From: Agreia sp. Leaf283 | GTDB taxonomy: Bacteria > Actinomycetota > Actinomycetes > Actinomycetales > Microbacteriaceae | NCBI RefSeq assembly: GCF_001422485.1 | Contig: NZ_LMNF01000002.1 | Location: 383,949-447,948, forward strand | Direction of reading: 5' to 3' | DNA length: 64,000 nt | Shown: one piece after another, positions 33,379-42,047 of the stretch | Numbering within the stretch: position 1 is the stretch's first letter | Layout of the letters: each line of letters begins with the position of its first letter | Notes under the pieces: generated by a model | Told to the model about the DNA's origin: nothing | What the model saw: the letters and a program-made list of their open reading frames with translations, nothing else | The model's database searches: none | Made by a program: the position numbers and the translations under genes

Positions 33379-34725
33379 TCAGATGACGGGCGGACCCTGC
33401 TGCGGAGAAGGCGAGGAGTACAGGTCGGCAGCCGGCGGCGAATACGGATCGGCGGCGGGCGGTGAGTACGAACCCTGAACCGGCGCCTGGGGCCCTGTCG
33501 ACAGCAGCATGGCGCGGTCGGTGGACACGGCCTGCAGGAGGTCGGCCTCGTCCCGGCGTCCGCCGATTCCGTCACGGCCGGTGACGACGCGCTGGCGCGC
33601 GAAGGCGAGGCGCGTCGCATCTTGCGTGAACCGTCGCATGACCGTGCCCTTGTCTCCACCCTGCGCCTTCGCCCAGGTGCGAGCCTGCCGCCGTCCGGTG
33701 CCGGTCGACAGCATCGCCACCTCCTCGGGCGTGAACCACCCGGCCGCCGCGTACTCGTCGAGTCGAACCCGCGTGAGTGCGGCCTCGCGCTTGCGCAGGA
33801 ACACGACGGCGACGATGGCCAGGGCGAACAGGGGAACCTGAACGAGGGCGTAGACGATGAAGAAGCCGCCCAGGCCCTCGACGATGAACGACGACCCGTT
33901 CCACAGGGCGTGCAGGAGAACCGCGGGGACGAGCCCGATGAAGAAGAAGCCGATGCCGGGGAGCCAGCCCTTCTTCTGCGATGCGAAGCCGAGGGCCACG
34001 CCGGTGCAGGCGGTGAACATCACGTGGGCGAAGGGCGACATGATGCCGCGCAGGAAGAACGTGAAGCCGAGCCCGATGCCTCCCGACTCGATCAGCGACG
34101 AGCCGAAGTAGAGGATGTTCTCGGTGAAGGCGAAGCCCGCGGCGACCGTGGCGCCGTAGACGAGGCCGTCGACCGGTCCGTCGAAGTGGCGGCGCAGCAC
34201 GAAGAACAGGATCAGCACGCCGAGACCCTTGGCGCCCTCCTCGACCAGCGGAGCCTGGATGACGGCGGAGAAGAAGTCGCCGACGCCGCCCTGGCCCTGC
34301 GTGGCGTAGTAGACGGCGAGCTGCACGCCGAGACCGACGAGCAGGGCGATGGCGACGGATGCGGCCGCGCCCCAGAGGAAGGCGAACCAGAGGGCCCCTC
34401 GCGGTTCCGGCTCCCACCGGTCGATCCACGTGATGGTGAGGATGACGACGGCGAGCGGGATGAGCGCAACGAGGCCGCAGACGAAGAGAGCGAACGGGCC
34501 GAGCCCGATGAGGATGTAGACGAGGACGGCGAGGAAGACGAAGCCCAGAACGCTGATGCCGATGATCGACAGCACGAGCCCCGTCGACTTCTGCGTCGGC
34601 GGGGTGGGTGCGCTCCACACCGCCTGCTCGGAGTAGACGGGGTTCGCCGCCTGCTGGGGAGCGGGGGCGAATGCAGGTGCTGCCTGCTGCTGCGCGTAGT
34701 AGCCGGGCTGGTAAGGCTGGGTCAC
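33379..34725 (-). CDS. PrsW family intramembrane metalloprotease
   Basis: A 448-aa protein with a Pro/Gln-rich cytosolic N-terminus (YQPGYYAQQQAAPAFAPAP), about eight hydrophobic helices, and a polar C-terminus. Active-site motifs of the PrsW/M82 family are present: VEEGAKGLGVLILFFVLRRH (EExxK), GFAFTENILYFG, and PFAHVMFTACTGVALGF plus LHALWNGSSF for the zinc His residues. PrsW cleaves anti-sigma factors in Bacillus; here the substrate is unknown. GTG at 34723-34725 is chosen because GAGGAG lies 5 nt upstream; the ATG at 34737 overlaps that site. The C-terminus repeats YSPPAAD three times, a low-complexity tail. Confidence 0.88.
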   Translation of the reverse strand: MTQPYQPGYYAQQQAAPAFAPAPQQAANPVYSEQAVWSAPTPPTQKSTGLVLSIIGISVLGFVFLAVLVYILIGLGPFALFVCGLVALIPLAVVILTITWIDRWEPEPRGALWFAFLWGAAASVAIALLVGLGVQLAVYYATQGQGGVGDFFSAVIQAPLVEEGAKGLGVLILFFVLRRHFDGPVDGLVYGATVAAGFAFTENILYFGSSLIESGGIGLGFTFFLRGIMSPFAHVMFTACTGVALGFASQKKGWLPGIGFFFIGLVPAVLLHALWNGSSFIVEGLGGFFIVYALVQVPLFALAIVAVVFLRKREAALTRVRLDEYAAAGWFTPEEVAMLSTGTGRRQARTWAKAQGGDKGTVMRRFTQDATRLAFARQRVVTGRDGIGGRRDEADLLQAVSTDRAMLLSTGPQAPVQGSYSPPAADPYSPPAADLYSSPSPQQGPPVI

Positions 34726-34792
34726 GGGACTCCTCATCGGGGACAGGCCACCGAGCCTATCGGCACGGCGATGATTCGGGGAGGCCGATGCG

Positions 34793-36223
34793 TCAGAACA
34801 CCGCGCCGGGATTCATGATCGACTGCGGGTCGAACACCGCTTTGATACCGCGCTGGAGCGCGAGGGAATGCGGACCGATCTCGTTCTCGAGCCAGCGCTT
34901 CTTGAGCACTCCCACACCGTGCTCGCCGGTCAGCGTTCCCTCGAGCGCCACGGCCGCCTGGAAGAGCTCGTCGGCCGCCGCCCACACCGCATCGGGCACC
35001 CACTTCTCGTCTACTCCCACCTCACTGCCGGCAGTGCCGCCGATCGAGCGTGGCGGCCGCTCGGGAAGCACGAAGTTCGGATGCAGGTTGCCGTCGCCCG
35101 CGTGCGCGACGGTCGGGATGGAGATGCCGTGGCGCCTCGAGATGTCCTCGATGGCCGCGAACATCTCGACGAGCCGAGAACGGGGAACGCAGACGTCCTC
35201 GATGAGCACCTCGCCCCGGGAGGCCAGGGCCGGGTGGAAGTTCCGCCTCACGGCGAGCAGGGCCTCGCCCTCCGCCGCATCTCGCGCGAGCCTGACGTCG
35301 GCCCCTGCCCGCGCGAGGATCTCGGTGATCGCCGATGCCTCGTCTGCGGCACCACGGGCATCCGTCTGCACGAGGAGGTACGCCGCGCCGCCCTCGGCCA
35401 GCCGCGTGCCGGAGTAGGCATCGATCGCGATCAGCGAGGCGGAGTCCATGAGCTCCATGACCGCCGGCCTGATGCGGGCGGCCGTGATGGCCGCTGCAGC
35501 GGAGGCGGCGGCCGCCAGGTCGGCGAAGAAAGCGCCGATCGTCACGACGTCGCCGGGGGGAATGGGTCGAAGACGCACCGTGGCCTCGACGATGATGCCG
35601 AGCGTGCCCTCCGAGCCGGTGAAGAGGGCCGTGAGGTCGTAACCCGTGACGCCCTTGACGCTGCGATGGCCGGTACGAAGAAGCGATCCGTCGGGCAGCA
35701 CCACGAGAAGACCGAGGATCGCCTCTCTGGTCACCCCGTACTTCGCGCACAGGAGCCCGCCGGCGTTCGTGGCGATGTTGCCGCCGATCGTCGAGATGGC
35801 CCTGGATGCGGGATCCGGCGAGAAGACGAGGCCGTGCGGTGCCACGAGATCGCTCAGGTGCTGGTTGATGACGCCGGCCTGCACGACGGCGAGCTCATCG
35901 GCGAGGTTCACCTCGACGACCTCGGTCATGCGCTCGGTCGAGATGACGAGCGCGCCATCGGTGCCCACGCCTCCCCCGGCAAGGCCCGTGCCCGCTCCCC
36001 GGGGAACGACGGGAACGCGGTACCGCGCGGCGATGCGCATGGCCGCCTGAACCTGATCGACAGTGCGTGCGCGCACGACCGCGAGGGGCGTGCCGGGCGC
36101 GACCCAGCCCGACTTGTCTGTGCGAACGGACTGCAGGAGCGCTGGATCGGTCGACACGGCCTCGCCCAACTCTGCTTCGAGCAGATCGAGGATCCCCTGC
36201 GGCGCGGTCTCGGCAACGTGCAT
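34793..36223 (-). CDS. FAD-binding oxidoreductase, GlcD/D-lactate dehydrogenase type
   Basis: A 476-aa flavoprotein of the vanillyl-alcohol-oxidase/glycolate-oxidase GlcD family. The N-terminal PCMH FAD domain has VPVVPRGAGTGLAGGGVGTD and PDPASRAISTIGGNIATNAG (GGNIATNAGG); GVTGYDLTALFTGSEGTLGI follows. The C-terminal cap ends with PTVAHAGDGNLHPNFVLPER (metal His-His), FQAAVALEGTLTGEHGVGVL and DPQSIMNPG, as in 2-hydroxyacid dehydrogenases. Likely oxidises a 2-hydroxyacid such as glycolate, D-lactate or D-2-hydroxyglutarate. ATG at 36221-36223. It is divergent from the YihY gene with a short shared promoter region. The exact substrate is open. Confidence 0.94.
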   Translation of the reverse strand: MHVAETAPQGILDLLEAELGEAVSTDPALLQSVRTDKSGWVAPGTPLAVVRARTVDQVQAAMRIAARYRVPVVPRGAGTGLAGGGVGTDGALVISTERMTEVVEVNLADELAVVQAGVINQHLSDLVAPHGLVFSPDPASRAISTIGGNIATNAGGLLCAKYGVTREAILGLLVVLPDGSLLRTGHRSVKGVTGYDLTALFTGSEGTLGIIVEATVRLRPIPPGDVVTIGAFFADLAAAASAAAAITAARIRPAVMELMDSASLIAIDAYSGTRLAEGGAAYLLVQTDARGAADEASAITEILARAGADVRLARDAAEGEALLAVRRNFHPALASRGEVLIEDVCVPRSRLVEMFAAIEDISRRHGISIPTVAHAGDGNLHPNFVLPERPPRSIGGTAGSEVGVDEKWVPDAVWAAADELFQAAVALEGTLTGEHGVGVLKKRWLENEIGPHSLALQRGIKAVFDPQSIMNPGAVF

Positions 36224-36278
36224 ACGGCCATGCTAAGCCTTGTCACGGCGCGATGCGGGCCGCCTCTACTATCGAATC

Positions 36279-37325
36279 ATGACGCGCGCGGGTGATCCCC
36301 TCCTCACCCGCAGGCAGCTCGATCGCAGGGCCACCCGCTACGCCATCCGTCGCACCTGGCACGGCTTCATCCTCCACCGCGACATCGACGCGGCCGCTTC
36401 GATCACCTTCTTCTCCGCGCTGTCGCTGTTCCCGGCCGCCCTCGCCATCGTCTCCGGCCTGGCCCTGTTCGACAACGGGGATGCGACGATCCAGCTGATC
36501 CTCGACGTGGTCGGGCGCCTCTCCCAGCCGGACACGTCGCAGGCCGTCCGCGCGATCTTCGACCAGCTGTCGCTGCTGCCGAATTCCGGCTGGGCGCTGC
36601 TCATCGGAACGGTGCTCACTCTCTGGACCGTGTCAGGGTTCGCCACGGCGTTCGGCCGCGCCATGAACAACGTGTACGAGGTGGAGGAAGGACGTCGGCT
36701 CACGAAGAACCGCATCCTGATGCTCGGCGTGGCCGCGGGACTGATCGTGTGCTATCTCGTGATCGGTGTCATCGTCGGGCTCACGCCCACCGTGGCCGGA
36801 GCTCTGGTGGACTCCCTGGGCTGGCCCCGCGTCGTCGCAGAGCTCTGGTCGGCGCTCAAATGGATTCCGTTTGCGCTCGTGGCCATCTTCACTGTCGGGT
36901 TCCTGTACTACGGCACGCCCAACCTGCATCGGCCGCGACTGCGCTGGCTGTCGGTCGGGGCCACCTTCACCGTCGCCATCTGGACCTTGGCCGCGGTCGG
37001 TTTCGGCCTCTACCTCGCGACATTCGCGAACTACGACCGGCTGTACGGCTGGCTCGGCGTTCCCATCGCGGCGCTCATCTGGCTTTACATCTCGTCGGTC
37101 GTGCTGATGATCGGCGTCGAGGTGGATGCCGAGCTCACCCGGGCGCGCCAGTTGTTGGCCGGGCTGCCGGCCGAGGAGACCATCCAGGTGCCGCTGCGAG
37201 ACACCGCGCGCAACAGCATCCTGGCCCGCCGCTGGTCGGCCGATGTCTCGGACGGGCGCGAACTGCGCCGTCTCTCGCAGATGCTGCGAGAGGCGGAAGC
37301 GCGTTCTACGGGTCCTGGCGAGTAG
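36279..37325 (+). CDS. YihY/BrkB family inner membrane protein
   Basis: A 348-aa protein with about six hydrophobic helices. Family motifs are DIDAAASITFFSALSLFPAA near residue 38, LTLWTVSGFATAFGRAMNNV YEVEEGRR, IPFALVAIFTVGFLYYGTPN and WLSVGATFTVAIWTLAAVGF, ending with the YDRLYGWLGVPIAALIWLYI core. The former BrkB/RNase BN names are misleading; the function is not established. ATG at 36279-36281. It overlaps the tail end of the convergent aspA gene by 20 bp, with the overlap inside a repeat-adjacent region. The last 60 residues are a charged cytosolic tail. Confidence 0.92.
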   Translation: MTRAGDPLLTRRQLDRRATRYAIRRTWHGFILHRDIDAAASITFFSALSLFPAALAIVSGLALFDNGDATIQLILDVVGRLSQPDTSQAVRAIFDQLSLLPNSGWALLIGTVLTLWTVSGFATAFGRAMNNVYEVEEGRRLTKNRILMLGVAAGLIVCYLVIGVIVGLTPTVAGALVDSLGWPRVVAELWSALKWIPFALVAIFTVGFLYYGTPNLHRPRLRWLSVGATFTVAIWTLAAVGFGLYLATFANYDRLYGWLGVPIAALIWLYISSVVLMIGVEVDAELTRARQLLAGLPAEETIQVPLRDTARNSILARRWSADVSDGRELRRLSQMLREAEARSTGPGE

Positions 37326-38898
37326 AAGCCTCTGCCTCTGCCTCTGCCTCTGCCTCTGCCTCTGCCTCTGCCTCTGCCTCGGCCTGCGCGATCACCTGCA
37401 GCACGTCGGTCACGGGTTCCAGGCCGGAGAGCCGGGCCGGCGAGAGCAGCTTCAGCACGCGCTCCCGATCCATGAGGCCCGCCTCGACCACGAGGTCGGC
37501 GATGTTGCGCTTCGTGAGCAGGGCCGCGTGCGCCAGCGACGAGGCGGCGGCGTATCCGATGTATGGAGTGAGGGCGGTGACGACGCCTACGCTCGACGCG
37601 ACCATGGCGTCGAGTCTCTCGTGGTTGGCCGTGATGCCGTCGATGCAGTTGATGCGCAGTGTGCGGCATCCCTGCCTCATCCACGCGAGGCTCTGCAGCA
37701 GGGAGTGGGCGATGACGGGCTCGAACGCGTTCAGCTGCAGCTGGCCGCCCTCGGCCGCCATGGTCACGGTGAGGTCGGCGCCCGCGACAGAGAAGGCGAT
37801 CTGGTTCACGACCTCGGGGATCACCGGGTTCACCTTGCCCGGCATGATGCTCGACCCTGCCTGCCTGGGGGGAAGGTTGATCTCGCCGAAGCCGGCCTGC
37901 GGGCCGCTGGAGAGCAGCCGCAGATCGTTGCAGATCTTCGAGAGCTTGATCGCGCTGCGCTTGAGGATGCCGGAGAGCTGCATGAACACGCCCGCATCGC
38001 TGGTGGCCTCGATGAGGTCGACGGCGGTGATGTGCTCGTAGCCGGTGAGCGCGCTCAAGTGGGCGCGTACGGACTCGACGTAGCGGGGGTCGGCGGTGAT
38101 TCCGGTGCCGATCGCCGTGGCGCCGAGGTTGATCTCCCACAGCAGTGGAACGGTCTCCTCCATGCGCTCGAGGTCTTCGGTCAGGGTGGTGGCGAACCCG
38201 TGGAACTCCTGGCCGAGCGTCATCGGCACGGCGTCCTGCAACTGGGTGCGACCCACCTTCAGGATGCCCGCGAACTCCTTGCCCTTGGCGCCGAACGAGT
38301 CGCGCATCAGCGCATGCTCGACGAGCAGCCGCTGCAGGGAGAAGACGAGTGCGAGCTTGACAGCGGTGGGGTAGGTGTCGTTCGTGCTCTGGCTGCGGTT
38401 CACGTCGTCGAGGGGGTGCAGCAGGTCGTAGCGCCCCTTCTCTTCGCCGGCCAGCTGCAGGGCCACGTTGGCGATGACCTCGTTCGTGTTCATGTTGGTC
38501 GAGGTGCCCGCGCCGCCCTGGATGACGCCCACGACGAACTGGTCGTGGTACTCCCCCCGGCGGATCGCCTCGCACGCCGAGTCGATCATCGCGCCCTTCT
38601 CGGCCGTCAGCACACCGATCTCGACGTTCGCCCTCGCCGCCGCCTGCTTCACGATCACGAGCGCGTCGATCAGGTCAGGGTAGACGGAGATGGGACGACG
38701 GCTGATGGGGAAGTTCTCGAGTGCCCTGGCCGTGTGCACGCCCCAGAAGGCATCGAACGGAATGTCGACGCTTCCGAGCGAGTCGGTCTCGGTGCGGAAG
38801 CGGGTGGCCGTCGAGGGGCTCGCTGCCGTCTCTGCGGAGGTCTGCGCGGCCAGTCTCTCCGCGGCGGTCGTAGGCGCGGTCGTCGAGGCATTCGTCAT
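37306..38898 (-). CDS. aspA: Aspartate ammonia-lyase with Glu-Ala repeat tail
   Basis: A 530-aa enzyme that interconverts L-aspartate with fumarate and ammonia. Superfamily motifs: GTSTNMNTNEVIANVALQL, SQSTNDTYPTAVKLALVFSL, GTGITADPRYVESVRAHLSA and the signature AGSSIMPGKVNPVIPEVVNQ with the catalytic Ser on the flexible loop. It is longer than the usual ~470 aa for two reasons: an N-terminal Ala/Thr-rich extension of about 35-40 residues and a C-terminal tail with about nine Glu-Ala dipeptides encoded by a gcctct hexanucleotide repeat. The core is intact, so the protein should be active. ATG at 38896-38898. The 3' end overlaps the YihY gene. Confidence 0.93.
   Translation of the reverse strand: MTNASTTAPTTAAERLAAQTSAETAASPSTATRFRTETDSLGSVDIPFDAFWGVHTARALENFPISRRPISVYPDLIDALVIVKQAAARANVEIGVLTAEKGAMIDSACEAIRRGEYHDQFVVGVIQGGAGTSTNMNTNEVIANVALQLAGEEKGRYDLLHPLDDVNRSQSTNDTYPTAVKLALVFSLQRLLVEHALMRDSFGAKGKEFAGILKVGRTQLQDAVPMTLGQEFHGFATTLTEDLERMEETVPLLWEINLGATAIGTGITADPRYVESVRAHLSALTGYEHITAVDLIEATSDAGVFMQLSGILKRSAIKLSKICNDLRLLSSGPQAGFGEINLPPRQAGSSIMPGKVNPVIPEVVNQIAFSVAGADLTVTMAAEGGQLQLNAFEPVIAHSLLQSLAWMRQGCRTLRINCIDGITANHERLDAMVASSVGVVTALTPYIGYAAASSLAHAALLTKRNIADLVVEAGLMDRERVLKLLSPARLSGLEPVTDVLQVIAQAEAEAEAEAEAEAEAEAEASTRQDP
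37328..37380. repeat. Hexanucleotide (GCCTCT) microsatellite inside aspA
   Basis: Eight perfect gcctct units plus a partial one occupy 37328-37380. Read on the minus strand it is GAGGCA repeated, coding for Glu-Ala in aspA. Slippage would add or remove dipeptides without changing the frame, because the unit is six bases. Confidence 0.95.
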
Positions 38899-38952
38899 GT
38901 GAATATCAGCTCCATTGCTTGGGAAGGGGGCTCGTGGCCCCCGGCAACAACC

Positions 38953-40347
38953 CTAACTCAGCCTGCGCAGCAGGCCTCTGATGAACGAGCTGCGCTTCGG
39001 CGTGTAGGGCGGGTAGACCAGACCGAGCGTGTCCGGCGCGAGTGGCTTCGACAGCACGGCCTTCTCGTGGCTGAACGTCTCCACGCTCCTCCGCCCGTGA
39101 TAGCTGCCGGTGCCGCTCTCCCCCACTCCGCCGAACGGCAGCCCGGGCACGCTGAGATGAGCCACCGTCACGCCGAAGCCGACCGCGCCCGACGACGTCT
39201 CGGTCAGGAACCGGCGGCGGGCATCCTTGTCGTCGCTGAACACATAGAGCGCGAGCGGCTTGTCACCGGCACGGATGACGGCGAGTGCGTCGTCGAGGCC
39301 GGTGACGGTCACGATCGGCAGGATCGGCCCGAAGATCTCCTGCGTCATGACCTCGTCGTGCAGGCCGACGTCGACCAGCACCGTCGGCTCGATGTACCGC
39401 TCCGTCGCCTCGGATCGACCGCCGATGGCGGCCTGCTGGTCATTCAGGAGACCCGTGAGCCGCGCGAACTGGGCGTCGTTGACGATGCGGCCGTAGTCGG
39501 CCGTCTCGTGCGCGTCGCCGCCGTAGAGCGAGGAGATCGCGACGCGCAGGGCGTCGACGAGGCGAGCCGAGACATCCGGTGTCGCCAGAACGTAGTCGGG
39601 CGCCACGCACGTCTGCCCGGCGTTGAGGAACTTGCCCCACGCGATGCGCCTGGCCGCGGCGTCGATGTCGACGGTGTCATCGACGTAGACGGGCGACTTG
39701 CCACCGAGCTCGAGGGTGACAGGCGTCAGGTTCTTCGCCGCCGCCTGCGCCACGATGCGCGCAACCCTCGAGTTGCCGGTGTAGAAGATGTGATCGAAGC
39801 GCTGGGCGAGCAGCTCGGTGGTCTCATCGACCGCCCCCTCGACCACCGCGACGGCGCGGTCGTCGAGATAGCGCGGCAGGAAGCGGGCCATCACGGCCGA
39901 GGTCGCGGGAGCGAGCTCGCTCGGCTTGAGCACGACGGCGTTGCCCGCGGCGAGGGCACCGACCAGCGGCGCCAGCAGGAGCTGAACCGGGTAGTTCCAC
40001 GGCGAGATGATGAGCACCACGCCCAGCGGCTCGAGCATCACGGAGGCGGAGGCCGGAGCCAGGGCGAGCGGAACGCCCACCCGACGCGGGCGGAGCCACG
40101 CCCGTAGCTGCGAGATCGTGTGCGTCACCTCGGAGAGCACGACGCCGATCTCTGTGAGCTGGGACTCGCTCGGGTTCTTCGCCAGGTCGGAACGGAGGGC
40201 CTTTTCGAGTTCAGGACCCCGCTCGACGAGGAAGTCGCGCAGACCCCTCAGCTGCTCGAGCCTCCAGCGGAGAGAACGCGTGCGCCCCGAGTCGAAACGG
40301 CCGCGCACGGCGGCGACGAGATCGGGAATGGCCGTCGAGGAATCCAT
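38953..40347 (-). CDS. Aldehyde dehydrogenase family protein
   Basis: A 464-aa NAD(P)-dependent dehydrogenase. Visible residues are the oxyanion Asn in SPWNYPVQLLLAPLVGALAA, the catalytic Glu in VTLELGGKSPVYVDDTV and the catalytic Cys in FLNAGQTCVAPDYVLATPD. The short length and ending (SRHLSV-like DTLGLVYPPYTPKRSSFIRG) point to the coniferyl/fatty-aldehyde ALDH3 subgroup, often membrane-associated. ATG at 40345-40347. It follows aspA on the opposite side of a 54-bp gap, both on the minus strand. Substrate not predictable. Confidence 0.94.
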   Translation of the reverse strand: MDSSTAIPDLVAAVRGRFDSGRTRSLRWRLEQLRGLRDFLVERGPELEKALRSDLAKNPSESQLTEIGVVLSEVTHTISQLRAWLRPRRVGVPLALAPASASVMLEPLGVVLIISPWNYPVQLLLAPLVGALAAGNAVVLKPSELAPATSAVMARFLPRYLDDRAVAVVEGAVDETTELLAQRFDHIFYTGNSRVARIVAQAAAKNLTPVTLELGGKSPVYVDDTVDIDAAARRIAWGKFLNAGQTCVAPDYVLATPDVSARLVDALRVAISSLYGGDAHETADYGRIVNDAQFARLTGLLNDQQAAIGGRSEATERYIEPTVLVDVGLHDEVMTQEIFGPILPIVTVTGLDDALAVIRAGDKPLALYVFSDDKDARRRFLTETSSGAVGFGVTVAHLSVPGLPFGGVGESGTGSYHGRRSVETFSHEKAVLSKPLAPDTLGLVYPPYTPKRSSFIRGLLRRLS

Positions 40348-40372
40348 GGCCCCGACACTAGCGCCCCTCGCC

Positions 40373-40669
40373 TCAGCTCGCGTGGAAGAACGGCACGATC
40401 AGGTAGATGCCGAAGAGCACGGCCAGGATGCAGAGGCCGAAGCAGATCACGGCGCAGAATGTGGCCCATCGTGGACGGCTCTCCTGCTGTGCGGGCACGA
40501 CCGAGACGGAGCCGGATTCGGTGGTCTCTATCGCGCCCGGAGTGTCGTCGGCGTCGACGCCTCGTCCTACGTTCAACAGGCGGAGCCCGAAGGCGAACAG
40601 GCTCACGACGACCGACGCCGACACGAGCGCGGCCACGGCCACGATGGCGAATGCTGCCCAGTCGATCAT
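40373..40669 (-). CDS. Small two-helix membrane protein coupled to the phosphate transporter
   Basis: A 98-aa protein with an N-terminal membrane segment (WAAFAIVAVAALVSASVVVS, residues 4-25), a polar ~45-aa middle, and a second segment near the C-terminus (FCAVICFGLCILAVLFGIYL). ATG at 40667-40669 overlaps the stop of the PiT gene as ATGA. Small proteins in this place after actinobacterial PiT genes are common and may be accessory subunits, but no function is known to me. Confidence 0.78.
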   Translation of the reverse strand: MIDWAAFAIVAVAALVSASVVVSLFAFGLRLLNVGRGVDADDTPGAIETTESGSVSVVPAQQESRPRWATFCAVICFGLCILAVLFGIYLIVPFFHAS

Positions 40670-41859
40670 TCGGCCGCCTGCCTCTTCTTCTTCAGGTTCC
40701 TGCGTGTGGCCTTGGGGGTACGCACGGCGCCGACGGCCGCGTCGACCTCGCTGACGACCGTGCCGCTGGTGACCTGGTCGCGGGAGGAGATGATGAAGAT
40801 CGCCACGATCACTCCCAGGCCGAGCACGGCGTCGATGACGATGCCGACCGGCCCGATGCTGGCGAGAAGGGCGGCGATCGCACCGACCGCCGCAGCGGCC
40901 GGCAGGGTCAGCAGCCACCCCACGCCGATGCGGCCCGCGGTGCGCCATCGCACGGACGCACCCTTGCGTCCGAGTCCCGAACCGATCACGGAGCCCGAGG
41001 CGACCTGGGTCGTCGAGAGCGCGAAACCGAGGTGGCTCGAGGCCAGGATCGTGGCGGCGGTCGAGGTCTCCGCCGCGAAGCCCTGGGCCGGCTTGATGTC
41101 CGTGAGTCCGGTTCCCATCGTCTTGATGATCCGCCAGCCGCCGGTGTACGTGCCGAGTGCGATGGCCAGGGCGCAGGCCGCGATGACCCAGAACTCCGGG
41201 CCCGTACCGACCGCCTGCGAGCCGGTCGCGATCAGGGTGAGGGTGATCACGCCCATCGTCTTCTGGGCATCGTTCGTGCCGTGGGCGAGCGCGACGAGCG
41301 ACGACGAGAAGATCTGCGCGTATCGGAAGTTGCCGCGCCCGAGCCCTCGGCCCGTGGCGGGGTCGCGCGTGATCGCGTAGGCGAGCCTCGTGGCGGCGAA
41401 GGCGACGAAGCCGGCCACGATCGGAGCGACGAGCGCGGGCAGGACGACCTTGGAGACCAGCACGCTGAAGTCGACTGCACCGACGCCGGCTCCGACGATC
41501 GCGGCCCCGATGAGTCCGCCGAACAGGGCGTGCGACGAGCTCGACGGCAGGCCGAACAGCCACGTGACCATGTTCCAGCACACTGCACCGATGAGCCCGG
41601 CGAAGATCATCTCCGGGGTGATCTGGATGCCCCCGTCGCCCTCCCTGATCAGGCCGCCCGAGATCGTACGGGCGACCTCGGTGCTCAGGAACGCGCCGAC
41701 CAGGTTCAGGACGGCGGCGAGCCCGACGGCCATCCGTGGCTTCAGCGCACCCGTCGCGATCGGCGTCGCCATGGCGTTCGCGGTGTCGTGAAAACCGTTC
41801 GTGAAGTCGAAGAAGAGGGCCAGGACGACGACCAGGACAACGATGAGGGTGAGATCCAC
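40666..41859 (-). CDS. Low-affinity inorganic phosphate transporter (PiT family)
   Basis: A 397-aa protein with about ten helices arranged as two repeats. The paired PiT signatures are DFTNGFHDTANAMATPIATG (N-terminal, GFxDxANAxAT) and SSSLVALAHGTNDAQKTMGV (C-terminal, GxNDAxxxxG). GLPSSSSHALFGGLIGAAIV and AASSHLGFALSTTQVASGSV contain the PS-S-H/ST-H-type loops of the family. It moves phosphate with a cation across the inner membrane. GTG start at 41857-41859. A candidate PHO-like pair is upstream at 41917-41938, and a coupled small membrane protein follows. Confidence 0.95.
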   Translation of the reverse strand: MDLTLIVVLVVVLALFFDFTNGFHDTANAMATPIATGALKPRMAVGLAAVLNLVGAFLSTEVARTISGGLIREGDGGIQITPEMIFAGLIGAVCWNMVTWLFGLPSSSSHALFGGLIGAAIVGAGVGAVDFSVLVSKVVLPALVAPIVAGFVAFAATRLAYAITRDPATGRGLGRGNFRYAQIFSSSLVALAHGTNDAQKTMGVITLTLIATGSQAVGTGPEFWVIAACALAIALGTYTGGWRIIKTMGTGLTDIKPAQGFAAETSTAATILASSHLGFALSTTQVASGSVIGSGLGRKGASVRWRTAGRIGVGWLLTLPAAAAVGAIAALLASIGPVGIVIDAVLGLGVIVAIFIISSRDQVTSGTVVSEVDAAVGAVRTPKATRRNLKKKRQAAE

Positions 41860-41916
41860 CAGCGACTCTCTCTAGAGGTGCACACACGTTCGCGTAAGGC
41901 GAATTACACCGCATTC

Positions 41917-41938
41917 GTTCGCGATGAGTTCACACACT
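41917..41938. promoter_or_regulatory. Two GTTCRC units spaced 11 bp apart (PHO-box-like)
   Basis: GTTCGC at 41917 and GTTCAC at 41928 stand 11 bp apart, about 60 bp before the PiT start and 110 bp before the hydrolase. Streptomyces PhoP sites are direct repeats of GTTCACC-like words with an 11-bp step, so this could be a PHO box. A third GTTCGC at 41888 is off that phase (29 bp). Only two repeats in phase, so the call is weak. Confidence 0.35.
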
Positions 41939-42047
41939 ATTAGGGTGTCTAGGGTTGCCCTGTTGACGGGCATGTCGATACTGGCATTCTTCGATCCGCA
42001 CGGTCAACTTCTTCGGCGGGTCCCGAGCAGATGGACGGGTAGTGCCG

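Noticed and set aside
37126-40107. 993-codon plus-strand frame opposite aspA and ALDH
   Set aside because: Runs across two clear minus-strand enzymes and a repeat; codon-like composition reflects third-position GC of the complement.
40120-41943. 607-codon frame opposite the PiT transporter
   Set aside because: Asp/Arg-rich antisense shadow with no motif; the PiT gene is intact.
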